In this document: positions 1-5,900 of the stretch, piece after piece
Position numbering within the stretch: position 1 is the stretch's first letter
How the letters are laid out: each line of letters starts with the position of its first letter
NCBI GenBank assembly: GCA_003133815.1
Contig: PKZR01000273.1
Coordinates: 1,162 to 8,383, forward strand
Direction: 5' to 3'
Length of the DNA: 7,222 nucleotides
From: Limisphaerales bacterium
GTDB lineage: Bacteria; Verrucomicrobiota; Verrucomicrobiia; Limisphaerales; UBA11358
The notes under the pieces: generated by a model
What the model was told of the DNA's origin: nothing
What the model saw: only the letters and a program-made list of their open reading frames with translations
Database searches by the model: none
Made by a program: the position numbers and the translations under genes

Positions 1-696
1 ATCAAGCGCGCGACCGACGTGATGGTCGCCGGCAAAGTCGCGGTCGTCTGTGGTTACGGCGACGTGGGCAAAGGCTCGGCGCATTCGCTGCGCGGCTTTG
101 GCGCGCGCGTCATCGTCACGGAAATTGACCCGATCAATGCGCTCCAGGCCGCGATGGAAGGGTTTGAAGTCACGACCATCGAAGACACGCTCGGCATCGC
201 CGATCTTTACGTCACCACGACCGGCAACTGCGACATCATCACCTTCGAGCACATGGCGAAGATGAAAGACCAAGCCATCGTCTGCAACATCGGCCACTTC
301 GACAATGAAATCCAAGTGGAGCGGCTGAACACCACCAAGGGCGTGAAGAAGCTCACCATCAAGCCGCAGGTGGACAAATACACCTTCACCAAGGGCAACA
401 GCATTTACATGCTCGCCGAAGGCCGACTCGTGAATCTCGGTTGCGCCACCGGCCATCCGAGTTTCGTGATGAGCAACAGCTTCACCAATCAGGTGCTTGC
501 GCAGCTCGACTTGTGGAAGAACAAGGACACCGCGAAAATCGGCGTCTATCGCCTGCCCAAGAAACTGGACGAGGAAGTCGCGCGGCTGCACCTCGAAAAA
601 ATCGGCGTGAAGCTGACCAAGCTCACCAAGAAGCAAGCCGATTATCTCGGCGTGCCGGTCGAAGGACCTTACAAGCCGGAACATTATCGCTACTGA
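1..696 (+). CDS. ahcY: S-adenosylhomocysteine hydrolase (adenosylhomocysteinase), C-terminal part, 5' end outside window
   Basis: This cytoplasmic, NAD-dependent enzyme reversibly splits S-adenosylhomocysteine into adenosine and homocysteine, which keeps methyltransferases from product inhibition. The frame is open from base 1 (IKRATDVM...), so the gene begins upstream. The 231 residues seen are about the last half of a protein of usually 430-470 residues. Visible features, numbered from the first residue in the window: the NAD-binding loop GYGDVGKG at 18-25, the ribose-binding Glu in VTEIDP (E41), the conserved GCATGHPSFVMSNSFTNQ segment, and the classic C-terminus PYKPEHYRY. Its K225 and Y229 match the Lys and Tyr that reach into the NAD site of the neighbouring subunit. 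Nothing is missing or disrupted. A strong terminator follows the stop, so it is probably the last gene of its transcript. The family assignment is essentially certain; the upstream context and any riboswitch cannot be seen. Confidence 0.97.
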   Translation: MKRATDVMVAGKVAVVCGYGDVGKGSAHSLRGFGARVIVTEIDPINALQAAMEGFEVTTIEDTLGIADLYVTTTGNCDIITFEHMAKMKDQAIVCNIGHFDNEIQVERLNTTKGVKKLTIKPQVDKYTFTKGNSIYMLAEGRLVNLGCATGHPSFVMSNSFTNQVLAQLDLWKNKDTAKIGVYRLPKKLDEEVARLHLEKIGVKLTKLTKKQADYLGVPVEGPYKPEHYRY

Positions 697-717
697 ACAA
701 ATTTAAATCTAAAACGC

Positions 718-748
718 AAAAAGCGAACGGGCAACCGTTCGCTTTTTT
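718..748 (+). terminator. Intrinsic (Rho-independent) terminator of ahcY
   Basis: A perfect 10-bp stem (721-730 with 735-744) closes on a GCAA tetraloop. A-U pairs (718-720 with the T run) extend it, and six T residues follow directly at 743-748. It starts 22 bases after the ahcY stop. The A-rich 5' side means it may also work in reverse, but no minus-strand gene ends here. Confidence 0.92.
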
Positions 749-806
749 ATTTCTTCCGCCTGGGCGAACAGTCGAATTTCGCAGTTGTAGTTTCAGCCAA
801 TGGTGC

Positions 807-812
807 TAATTA
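807..812 (+). promoter_or_regulatory. Possible -10 element (TAATTA) for the aldo/keto reductase gene
   Basis: The hexamer ends seven bases before the ATG at 819, so transcription would begin at or next to the start codon. No Shine-Dalgarno sequence is visible in 780-818. A weak -35 candidate, TTGTAG, lies at 785-790 (16-base spacer). Support comes mainly from similar hexamers at the same distance before three other genes in the window. The rest of the ahcY-reductase gap (697-818) holds only the terminator. Confidence 0.3.
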
Positions 813-818
813 TTTTTG

Positions 819-1757
819 ATGAGCAAAAATAATCCGTCAAAGGACGTTTGCAGAATCACGCGCCGCCAGTTCATTCAAACCTCCACCGCGTTGGCGGGCA
901 CGGCGCTCCTCTCGCCATGGATGCCGCCAGACGCGCGTGCTGCAACAGGTGCGGCAGCGGTGCGCACCGCTGTGGACCAGATAACGCTGGGCAAGACCGG
1001 CATCAAATTGAGCCGGCTCGGTTTCGGCACCGGGAGTGCAAACGGAAGCACCCAGGTCTCCGCCGGCAAGGACGGCTTTACTGATCTCATCCATTACGCC
1101 TACGACCAAGGCATCACTTATGTTGACACCGCTGAAGCTTATCATACTTTCGGCTGGATTGGCACTGCCATCAAGGGATTGCCACGAGAAAAGCTTTTCA
1201 TCCAGTCCAAAGTTGATGGCCAGCCCGAAGATGTGTTGAGAGTGATTGACTCACACCGCAAAACACTCGACACGGATTATATTGACAGCCTGCTCGTCCA
1301 TTGCATGACGGGCGGTCAATGGACTGACGAATGGAAACGCATCATGGACGCCTTCGATCAGGCCAAGGAAAAGAATTGGATCCGGGCCAAAGGCGTCTCC
1401 TGCCACACGCTTCCAGCATTGCGCGCGGCGGTCGCGACGGACTGGACAGAAGTGCATCTTGTGCGCGTGAATCCGCAGGGCAGCTTTACCGACGCCGAGG
1501 GTGACGGTTGGGGCAGTACCGGTCACGACATAGCGCCGGTGATTGGGGAAATCAAAAACATGCGCGCCAAGGGCCGTGGCGTCATCGGCATGAAAATCTG
1601 CGGCAACGGAACTTTCACCGCCCCCGCCGACCGTGAGAAATCCATCCGGTTTGCCATGAGCTGCAAGGAAATTGACGCAGTGGTCATTGGCTTCAAGAAC
1701 CGGCAGGAGATTGACGAAGCCATCGAGCGCATCAACCGCGCGTTGAAGGAAGTTTGA
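819..1757 (+). CDS. Aldo/keto reductase with twin-arginine (Tat) signal peptide
   Basis: Predicted 312-residue oxidoreductase with the (beta/alpha)8 aldo/keto reductase fold. I chose ATG 819 over the TTG directly before it. Residues 1-41 are a Tat signal: TRRQFIQTS with the Arg pair at 15-16, a hydrophobic stretch at about 22-34, and a likely cut after ARA (39-41). The protein should therefore be exported folded. The barrel begins at about 54 (ITLGKTGIKLSRLGFGT). The complete catalytic tetrad is visible: D103 and Y108 in YVDTAEAY, K131 in IQSKV, H161 in LLVHCM. The segment VVIGFKNRQEIDE near the C-terminus sits where this family binds the NAD(P) adenosine phosphate. There is no cysteine-rich 4Fe-4S tail as in some relatives. 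The gene stands alone between two hairpins and has no visible Shine-Dalgarno site. Substrate is unknown. Family and export signal are well supported; physiological role is not. Confidence 0.93.
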   Translation: MSKNNPSKDVCRITRRQFIQTSTALAGTALLSPWMPPDARAATGAAAVRTAVDQITLGKTGIKLSRLGFGTGSANGSTQVSAGKDGFTDLIHYAYDQGITYVDTAEAYHTFGWIGTAIKGLPREKLFIQSKVDGQPEDVLRVIDSHRKTLDTDYIDSLLVHCMTGGQWTDEWKRIMDAFDQAKEKNWIRAKGVSCHTLPALRAAVATDWTEVHLVRVNPQGSFTDAEGDGWGSTGHDIAPVIGEIKNMRAKGRGVIGMKICGNGTFTAPADREKSIRFAMSCKEIDAVVIGFKNRQEIDEAIERINRALKEV

Positions 1758-1808
1758 CTGCAATCGCGGGAGCTTAATCGGCACTTAGCGAATTAAAATC
1801 TACACAGT

Positions 1809-1838
1809 AAAGGCGAACCGGCAAATCCGTTTGCCTTT
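1809..1838 (+). terminator. Terminator-like hairpin after the aldo/keto reductase gene
   Basis: A stem of about 12 bp (1809-1821 with 1827-1838) has one G-U pair, one bulged C and a 5-base loop. The 3' side ends in only three T residues followed by GG, so termination would be weaker than at the ahcY hairpin. It starts 51 bases after the reductase stop. Its sequence resembles the ahcY terminator (shared GCGAAC / GGCAA / CCGTT core). Confidence 0.6.
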
Positions 1839-1848
1839 GGATATGCAC

Positions 1849-1878
1849 TTGAACAATCCAGAATCATCACGGAAGATT
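1849..1878 (+). promoter_or_regulatory. Possible promoter of the ROK kinase gene (TTGAAC, 18-base spacer, AAGATT)
   Basis: TTGAAC at 1849-1854 matches the -35 consensus in four of six positions. AAGATT at 1873-1878 is a poor -10 (three of six), ending seven bases before the ATG at 1885. The stretch GGAAG at 1871-1875 could instead be a Shine-Dalgarno site with a 9-base gap. The two readings exclude each other, because a transcript starting at the ATG would lack GGAAG. Confidence 0.3.
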
Positions 1879-1884
1879 TGACCC

Positions 1885-2769
1885 ATGTTTCGCATAGGCA
1901 TGGATCTTGGCGGCACAAAAATTGAAGGCATAGTTCTGGACGCACAGGGCAAGGAACTTTTCCGCAAACGAATTGCGACTGAGCGAGAATTAGGCTATCG
2001 CCACATTCTGAATCGCCTCAAGGAGCTTCACGATGAACTGGCCGGACATATTCCACCGCGCCCATATACATTCGGCATCGGCACGCCGGGCACGATCTCG
2101 CCGCGCACTGGGCTGATGAAAAACTCCAACACGACCTGCATGAACGGCCAGCCAGTAAAAGCGGATCTGGAAGATCTTCTCGGGCGAAAAATCGAAATCC
2201 AGAACGACGCGAATTGTTTTGCGATGGCCGAGGCGTTGCACGGTGCCGGACGAGGAATAAAACTTGTTTTCGGCGTCATCATGGGCACCGGCTGCGGCGG
2301 CGGCGTCGTCCACAACGGCGAAGTCATCATCGGCAGGCAGGCCATTGCGGGCGAATGGGGACACATGAGCATCAACCCGGACGGCCCGTTATGCTATTGC
2401 GGCCAGCGCGGCTGCGTGGAAACTTATATCAGCGGCGGCGGATTGCAGAACCGCTACTCGGAGCAGTTTGGCGTGAAAAAAACCTTTCGCGAGATTGAAA
2501 GCGATTATCACGAGGGCGAACCGAAAGCCGTCGAGTTCATGAAAATCTTCTTCAGCCACTTCGGCCGCGCCATCTCCAATCTAATTGACGTGCTCGACCC
2601 GGACGTAATTGTTCTCGGCGGCGGCGTTTCAAAATTTGACGCAATTTACACCGAAGGCGTCGCGCAAGTTGCCAAATATGTTTTCAGCGATTCACTGGAA
2701 ACGCCCATTGTTAAACATCAAATCGGCGATTCCGCTGGCGTCATCGGCGCGGCATTGATCGGGATTTGA
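1885..2769 (+). CDS. ROK-family sugar kinase, probably fructokinase-like (Mak type)
   Basis: Predicted 294-residue cytoplasmic kinase that phosphorylates a hexose with ATP. The N-terminal ATP-phosphate loop is MDLGGTK (6-12). D108 in QNDANC is the expected catalytic base. GTGCGGGV (134-141) is the second phosphate-binding segment. EWGH (157-160) followed by CYCGQRGCVE (170-179) is the ROK zinc site, with Cys 170, 172 and 177 all present. LDPDVIVLGGG (237-247) completes the ATPase-fold signature. Recalled similarity is closest to E. coli Mak, including the KNxNxTxxNGQP segment (79-90), VIxGTGCG and LDPDVIVLGGG. That favours fructose or mannose, but ROK specificity cannot be read safely from motifs, so glucokinase or N-acetylglucosamine kinase remain possible. 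The ATG follows TTGACCC; a GGAAG lies 9 bases further upstream. The gene converges on the GH27 gene with only 13 bp between stops and no clear terminator. Confidence 0.94.
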   Translation: MFRIGMDLGGTKIEGIVLDAQGKELFRKRIATERELGYRHILNRLKELHDELAGHIPPRPYTFGIGTPGTISPRTGLMKNSNTTCMNGQPVKADLEDLLGRKIEIQNDANCFAMAEALHGAGRGIKLVFGVIMGTGCGGGVVHNGEVIIGRQAIAGEWGHMSINPDGPLCYCGQRGCVETYISGGGLQNRYSEQFGVKKTFREIESDYHEGEPKAVEFMKIFFSHFGRAISNLIDVLDPDVIVLGGGVSKFDAIYTEGVAQVAKYVFSDSLETPIVKHQIGDSAGVIGAALIGI

Positions 2770-2782
2770 TAATTCACACTCG

Positions 2783-4390
2783 CTATTTTGCCGCCGTCAG
2801 CTTGTAAAGCATCACGCCGTGGGCAGGAATCGTCAGCGGCAAAACTCCGTTCACCGCATCCACGTCGGGCAAATCCATCTGCCGCCACAAATCACGAACG
2901 TGCTGTTTGCCGGAGAAACCAATCACCGCGAGCTGGTTGAAATCCAGATTTGCCGGGGTTGCGCCGAGATTGAAAAATCCAAGCGCACGTGCGCCGTCCT
3001 CCAGTTCCTTTTCAAAGACGCGCACGTCGCCGTTGGTCAGCACGCACGTCGCGGATTTTCCGAGCGCGTCCTGATCAAGTCCAAGCACTTCGTCGTTGCT
3101 CAAAAGATTCAGCGTGAAATCATCGAACTTGGTCATGTCGCAACCGATGAGCAGCGGAGCCGAAAGCAGGCACCAAAGGCTAATGTGTGTGTATTGTTCG
3201 TCAGGTGTAAGTCGCGATGGATGCGGCTTGCCCCAACCCACCCGCCCGACGACAAGCATGTCGGGATCGTTCCAATTTCCGGGCTTTGCATAGGGCTCGG
3301 CGTTGCCCTGTTTGAAACCGATGCCGCTCATGCTTTTCCAAGTGTCAACGATGTCCCCGGTCGTGCGCCAGCAATTGCCGTTGACCGAACCACCCCATTT
3401 CCAAACATCCGCCATGCCATATTGGCAAAGGCTAAAAACGATGTCGCGATTTTGTTCACGAAGAAAATTTCCCATTATTTTGTAAGGATAGACTGCGCCG
3501 GCATTGTTCGTTGCTGTTTTGCCCCAAAGCGGAATGTCTTTAGCGCTTGGATCGCCACCGGAAGCGATGGTGCCATAGCTGCACCAATCGTATTTCAAAT
3601 AATCAAAACCCCAGTTTGCATAGGTCTGCGCGTCCTGTTCCTCGTGCCGCCAGCTCGCCGCGCAGCCACCGCACGTCCATGGGCCCGGCGAAGAATAAAG
3701 TCCGGCCTTCAAACCAAGTCCGTGAATATAATCCGCCATGCCTGTCATGTCAGGAAAACGCGAGTTCGGCACGATGTTTCCCTGTGCGTCGCGGAACGGG
3801 CCCTGCAACGTGGGGTCTTTTGAGTTGTGATGGTTCTGCCAGTAATCGTCCACGTTGATGTAAGTCCAGCCGTGGTTGATGAGGCCGCTCTTGACCATCG
3901 CGTCCGCCGCGCTCTTGACCCGCTCCTCCGTGACCGCGCCAGCGAAACAGTTCCAACTGTTCCAGCCCATCGGCGGCGTCAGCGCAATCTGGTCGCCGAC
4001 GACAATGCGAAATTTTTTGTACGCCGAGCCAAGTGAATTTTTGGCGTGCAGCGTGACGATGTAAGTGTTTTTGAACGGCCAAATTCTTTTATGCAATTCG
4101 CCGGTGATGTGGCCGGTTTGCGGATCCAATTCCAAACCGCTTGGCAGATTGTCTGCGGAAAACACCATCGGACGGTCACCCGACACCGGAATCGTGTAAA
4201 GAAACGGCGATCGAGGCCGCACGCCGAAAACGTCCGGGCCGTTGATTCTCGGTGTCGCAGACGCGGGCGGCGTAAGAATATAAGGCGCGACAACGATGTT
4301 TGTCGCAGGCACGACAGGTGCGTTTGTGTCATCCGCACGAAGGTTCAATGAGAAACAAAACACGAGCGCAGACAACACATGTAATTTCAT
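2783..4390 (-). CDS. Secreted GH27 glycoside hydrolase, alpha-galactosidase-like, with N-terminal NEW1/He_PIG module
   Basis: Predicted 535-residue exported enzyme that removes terminal alpha-galactose from oligosaccharides or galactomannan. Residues 1-19 are a Sec signal peptide with a likely cut after LRA; there is no lipobox cysteine. A Pro/Thr-rich linker follows to about 45. Residues about 46-131 (PRINGPDVFGVRPRSPFLYTIPVSG, given here in part as PRINGPDVFGV...; then LPSGLELDPQTGHITGEL) look like the NEW1 plus He_PIG Ig-like module known from bacterial galactosidases. The GH27 barrel starts at TPPMGWNSWN (138-147). The nucleophile is D268 in YLKYDWC and the acid/base is D346 in WRTTGDIVDTW. 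WNDPDML (373-379) and LLSAPLLIGCDM (408-419) are further family marks. The C-terminal beta domain runs from about 445. Related GH27 activities (beta-L-arabinopyranosidase, isomaltodextranase) cannot be excluded. The start is ATG, without a clear Shine-Dalgarno site; the gene diverges from rdgB. Confidence 0.94.
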   Translation of the reverse strand: MKLHVLSALVFCFSLNLRADDTNAPVVPATNIVVAPYILTPPASATPRINGPDVFGVRPRSPFLYTIPVSGDRPMVFSADNLPSGLELDPQTGHITGELHKRIWPFKNTYIVTLHAKNSLGSAYKKFRIVVGDQIALTPPMGWNSWNCFAGAVTEERVKSAADAMVKSGLINHGWTYINVDDYWQNHHNSKDPTLQGPFRDAQGNIVPNSRFPDMTGMADYIHGLGLKAGLYSSPGPWTCGGCAASWRHEEQDAQTYANWGFDYLKYDWCSYGTIASGGDPSAKDIPLWGKTATNNAGAVYPYKIMGNFLREQNRDIVFSLCQYGMADVWKWGGSVNGNCWRTTGDIVDTWKSMSGIGFKQGNAEPYAKPGNWNDPDMLVVGRVGWGKPHPSRLTPDEQYTHISLWCLLSAPLLIGCDMTKFDDFTLNLLSNDEVLGLDQDALGKSATCVLTNGDVRVFEKELEDGARALGFFNLGATPANLDFNQLAVIGFSGKQHVRDLWRQMDLPDVDAVNGVLPLTIPAHGVMLYKLTAAK

Positions 4391-4396
4391 CGGATG

Positions 4397-4424
4397 ATTC
4401 TGCCGCTGGAATTTTTAGCGTCAA
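4397..4424 (-). promoter_or_regulatory. Possible promoter of the GH27 gene (TTGACG, 16-base spacer, CAGAAT)
   Basis: Read on the minus strand, TTGACG (4424-4419) matches the -35 consensus in five of six positions. CAGAAT (4402-4397) matches the -10 consensus in four of six. The spacer is 16 bases. Only six bases (CATCCG) separate the -10 from the ATG, so the mRNA would have almost no leader. No Shine-Dalgarno site is seen. The 71-bp gap to rdgB also holds an A7 tract (4435-4441). Confidence 0.42.
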
Positions 4425-4449
4425 GCTCGCCTGCAAAAAAACTCTCCGC

Positions 4450-4455
4450 TAATCT
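4450..4455 (+). promoter_or_regulatory. Possible -10 element (TAATCT) for rdgB
   Basis: TAATCT fits the loose TANNNT pattern and ends seven bases before the ATG at 4462. No convincing -35 lies 15-19 bases upstream and no Shine-Dalgarno site is present. The GCTAAT ending within it (4448-4453) also occurs before the aldo/keto reductase start at the same 8-base distance. Confidence 0.33.
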
Positions 4456-4461
4456 TGACCC

Positions 4462-5136
4462 ATGACGAAACTGCTCATCGCCACTCGCAACAGACACAAG
4501 ATTGAAGAAATTCGAGCCATCCTTGGCGGGCAATTCCAATTCCTCACCCTAGATGATTTTCCAGAAGCACCTTCAGTAATTGAGGACGCGAAAACATTCG
4601 CCGGCAACGCTACGAAAAAAGCCGTGGAGCTGGCAAAATGGTTGGGGACAAGACAATCAAAATCCGAGTTTGTTCTCGCCGACGATTCCGGACTGGAAGC
4701 AGATGCGCTCGGCGGAATGCCTGGTGTTCATTCTGCCCGGTTTGCTGCCGACGATTCCGCGCGTTCCGGCAACACGCCCGATGCCGACAACAATGCAAAA
4801 TTATTGCGGCTGCTTAAAAATATTCCAGCGGAAAAACGCACGGCGCGATTTCGTTGTGTAATCGCTTTCGCTCCGGTTTCGCATGTCAAAACCGAAAACC
4901 CCTTGCCTGTTTGTTACGAGGAGGAACTGAAGTCACTAACTTTCGACGGCGCTTGTGAAGGTAAAATTATTTTTGCACCTCGCGGAGATGACGGCTTCGG
5001 CTACGATCCGCTGTTCGTGCCCGATGGGTTCGAAAAAACTTTTGCGGAACTAGGCGACGAAATAAAAAACAAATTGAGCCATCGCGCCAAAGCGCTGGAA
5101 AAACTTAAAAATCATTTCAGCAGGCTGCCAATCTGA
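4462..5136 (+). CDS. rdgB: Non-canonical purine NTP pyrophosphatase (RdgB/HAM1, dITP/XTP pyrophosphatase)
   Basis: Predicted 224-residue cytoplasmic enzyme of the Maf/HAM1 superfamily. It hydrolyses ITP, dITP and XTP to monophosphates and pyrophosphate, keeping deaminated purines out of DNA and RNA. Visible landmarks in order: the N-terminal nucleotide-binding segment ATRNRHKIEEI (7-17), LADDSGLEADALGGMPGVHSARF (72-94; given by its key part LADDSGL with acidic D74/D75), FGYDPLF (179-185) and SHRAKAL (206-212). It is somewhat longer than E. coli RdgB (about 197 residues); the extra length is in loops near 60-70 and 138-158. The start ATG is preceded by TTGACCC and lacks a Shine-Dalgarno site. 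The 3' end overlaps the opposing phosphatase gene by 25 bp, so the last eight codons lie over that gene's tail. The family call is firm; activity is inferred from the family. Confidence 0.96.
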   Translation: MTKLLIATRNRHKIEEIRAILGGQFQFLTLDDFPEAPSVIEDAKTFAGNATKKAVELAKWLGTRQSKSEFVLADDSGLEADALGGMPGVHSARFAADDSARSGNTPDADNNAKLLRLLKNIPAEKRTARFRCVIAFAPVSHVKTENPLPVCYEEELKSLTFDGACEGKIIFAPRGDDGFGYDPLFVPDGFEKTFAELGDEIKNKLSHRAKALEKLKNHFSRLPI

Positions 5137-5891
5137 AGTTTTTTTCGCAGCAATCCATTGTCAGCGCACATGGCGTAGCGATATTTGCCGAGCGCGGGCA
5201 GCGTGTAAAATTCACCACCTGCATTTTCCACGAGCAGGCTTCCGGCAGCCACATCCCACAAATTGATCCGCCGCTCGACGTAGGCGTCCAGCCGTCCGCA
5301 GGAGACGTAGGCAAGTTCGAGCGCGGCGGAACCCATGATGCGGATTTTTTTCGTGCGCTGCGCCAGCCGGACCAGGTGCGGCATGCTTTTTGCCAGATTT
5401 TCTTTGCTCTTGGAAAAACCCATCGCGACGACGGCTTCGTCCACCCTGCCACGCTTGCTGACGCGAACAATTTTTCCGTTCAAGCGCGTCGGGGCGCCTT
5501 TGACCGCCGTCCATATTTCATCGGTGAACGGATCGTAAATCACGCCCACAACCGATTTCTGGTTATGTTCCAGCGCGATGGAAACGGCGGCGTGCGGCAT
5601 CCCGAAAAAATAATTCACCGTGCCGTCAATCGGATCCACCACCCAGCGATAGGCAGCGTTCATGTCGCCCGAGATGCCTTCCTCGCCGAGCACAGGTATA
5701 TCCGGAAACGCGGCGCGCAGGATTTTTTCGATGAGCGCCTGGCAGCGCACGTCGAGTTCCAGCTTGATGTCATGCGCCTCGGCGGAATTGACGCGCTTGG
5801 GCAAATACCAGTTGTCGTGCATGATTTTTCCGGCGGCGCGCGCGGCTTTCACGGCGGCGGCTAGAGATTTATTTAGCGAAATATTTTTCAT
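5112..5891 (-). CDS. Inositol monophosphatase-family phosphatase (SuhB/IMPase-like)
   Basis: Predicted 259-residue Mg2+-dependent phosphatase of the inositol monophosphatase superfamily, cytoplasmic. The metal site is complete: E70 in LGEEG, D86 and D89 in WVVDPIDGT (83-91), and D213 in LWDVAAG (211-217). Further family features are D47 in the N-terminal LELD segment, MPHAAVSIAL (98-107), GSAALELAYV (187-196) and the length. The usual DGTTNF reads DGTVNY here; the catalytic threonine (T91) is kept. The substrate may be inositol phosphate, another sugar phosphate, histidinol phosphate or PAP, and motifs do not decide between them. The SuhB role in rRNA antitermination is known for E. coli and should not be assumed here. 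The ATG lies 9 bp after the valS stop, which points to co-transcription. AAGG 13 bases upstream, inside the end of valS, is a poor Shine-Dalgarno candidate, so translation may rely on coupling. Confidence 0.94.
   Translation of the reverse strand: MKNISLNKSLAAAVKAARAAGKIMHDNWYLPKRVNSAEAHDIKLELDVRCQALIEKILRAAFPDIPVLGEEGISGDMNAAYRWVVDPIDGTVNYFFGMPHAAVSIALEHNQKSVVGVIYDPFTDEIWTAVKGAPTRLNGKIVRVSKRGRVDEAVVAMGFSKSKENLAKSMPHLVRLAQRTKKIRIMGSAALELAYVSCGRLDAYVERRINLWDVAAGSLLVENAGGEFYTLPALGKYRYAMCADNGLLRKKLQIGSLLK
5114..5145 (+). terminator. Weak candidate terminator for rdgB overlapping its stop codon
   Basis: A 7-bp stem with one G-U pair (5114-5120 with 5133-5139) encloses a 12-base loop, and the 3' side runs into a T tract (5139-5145). 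The stem is AT-rich and the loop large, so efficiency is doubtful. It covers the rdgB stop and the end of the opposing phosphatase gene. No better terminator is seen for either gene. Confidence 0.33.
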
Positions 5892-5900
5892 GCCGGAAAA

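Noticed and set aside
441..809. A 122-codon plus-strand frame overlapping the end of ahcY and running through its terminator
   Set aside because: It reads the ahcY coding sequence in another frame, then a terminator hairpin; composition is Arg/Gln-rich and no family is recognisable.
816..818. TTG as start codon of the aldo/keto reductase gene
   Set aside because: An ATG follows directly in frame and gives the same Tat signal; there is no Shine-Dalgarno site favouring the TTG.
1251..1784. A 177-codon minus-strand frame opposite the aldo/keto reductase gene
   Set aside because: The opposite strand encodes the conserved reductase barrel; the product shows no domain and the frame ends in the gap without start signals.
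2770..2782. Shared terminator between the convergent ROK kinase and GH27 genes
   Set aside because: The 13-bp gap and flanks show no stem-loop or T tract.
2819..3823. A long plus-strand open frame (334 codons) opposite the GH27 gene
   Set aside because: It is antisense to a gene with full GH27 catalytic motifs, matches no family I recognise, and is rich in Arg, Ala and His as expected for a shadow frame of GC-rich coding DNA.
5061..5111. Possible terminator for the phosphatase gene: GCGCTTTGGCGC hairpin followed by a T run on the minus strand
   Set aside because: The stem is only four base pairs and the T run begins more than ten bases after it, so it does not fit an intrinsic terminator.
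5376..5864. A 162-codon plus-strand frame opposite the phosphatase gene
   Set aside because: Shadow of the inositol monophosphatase-family gene, whose metal-site residues are all on the minus strand.
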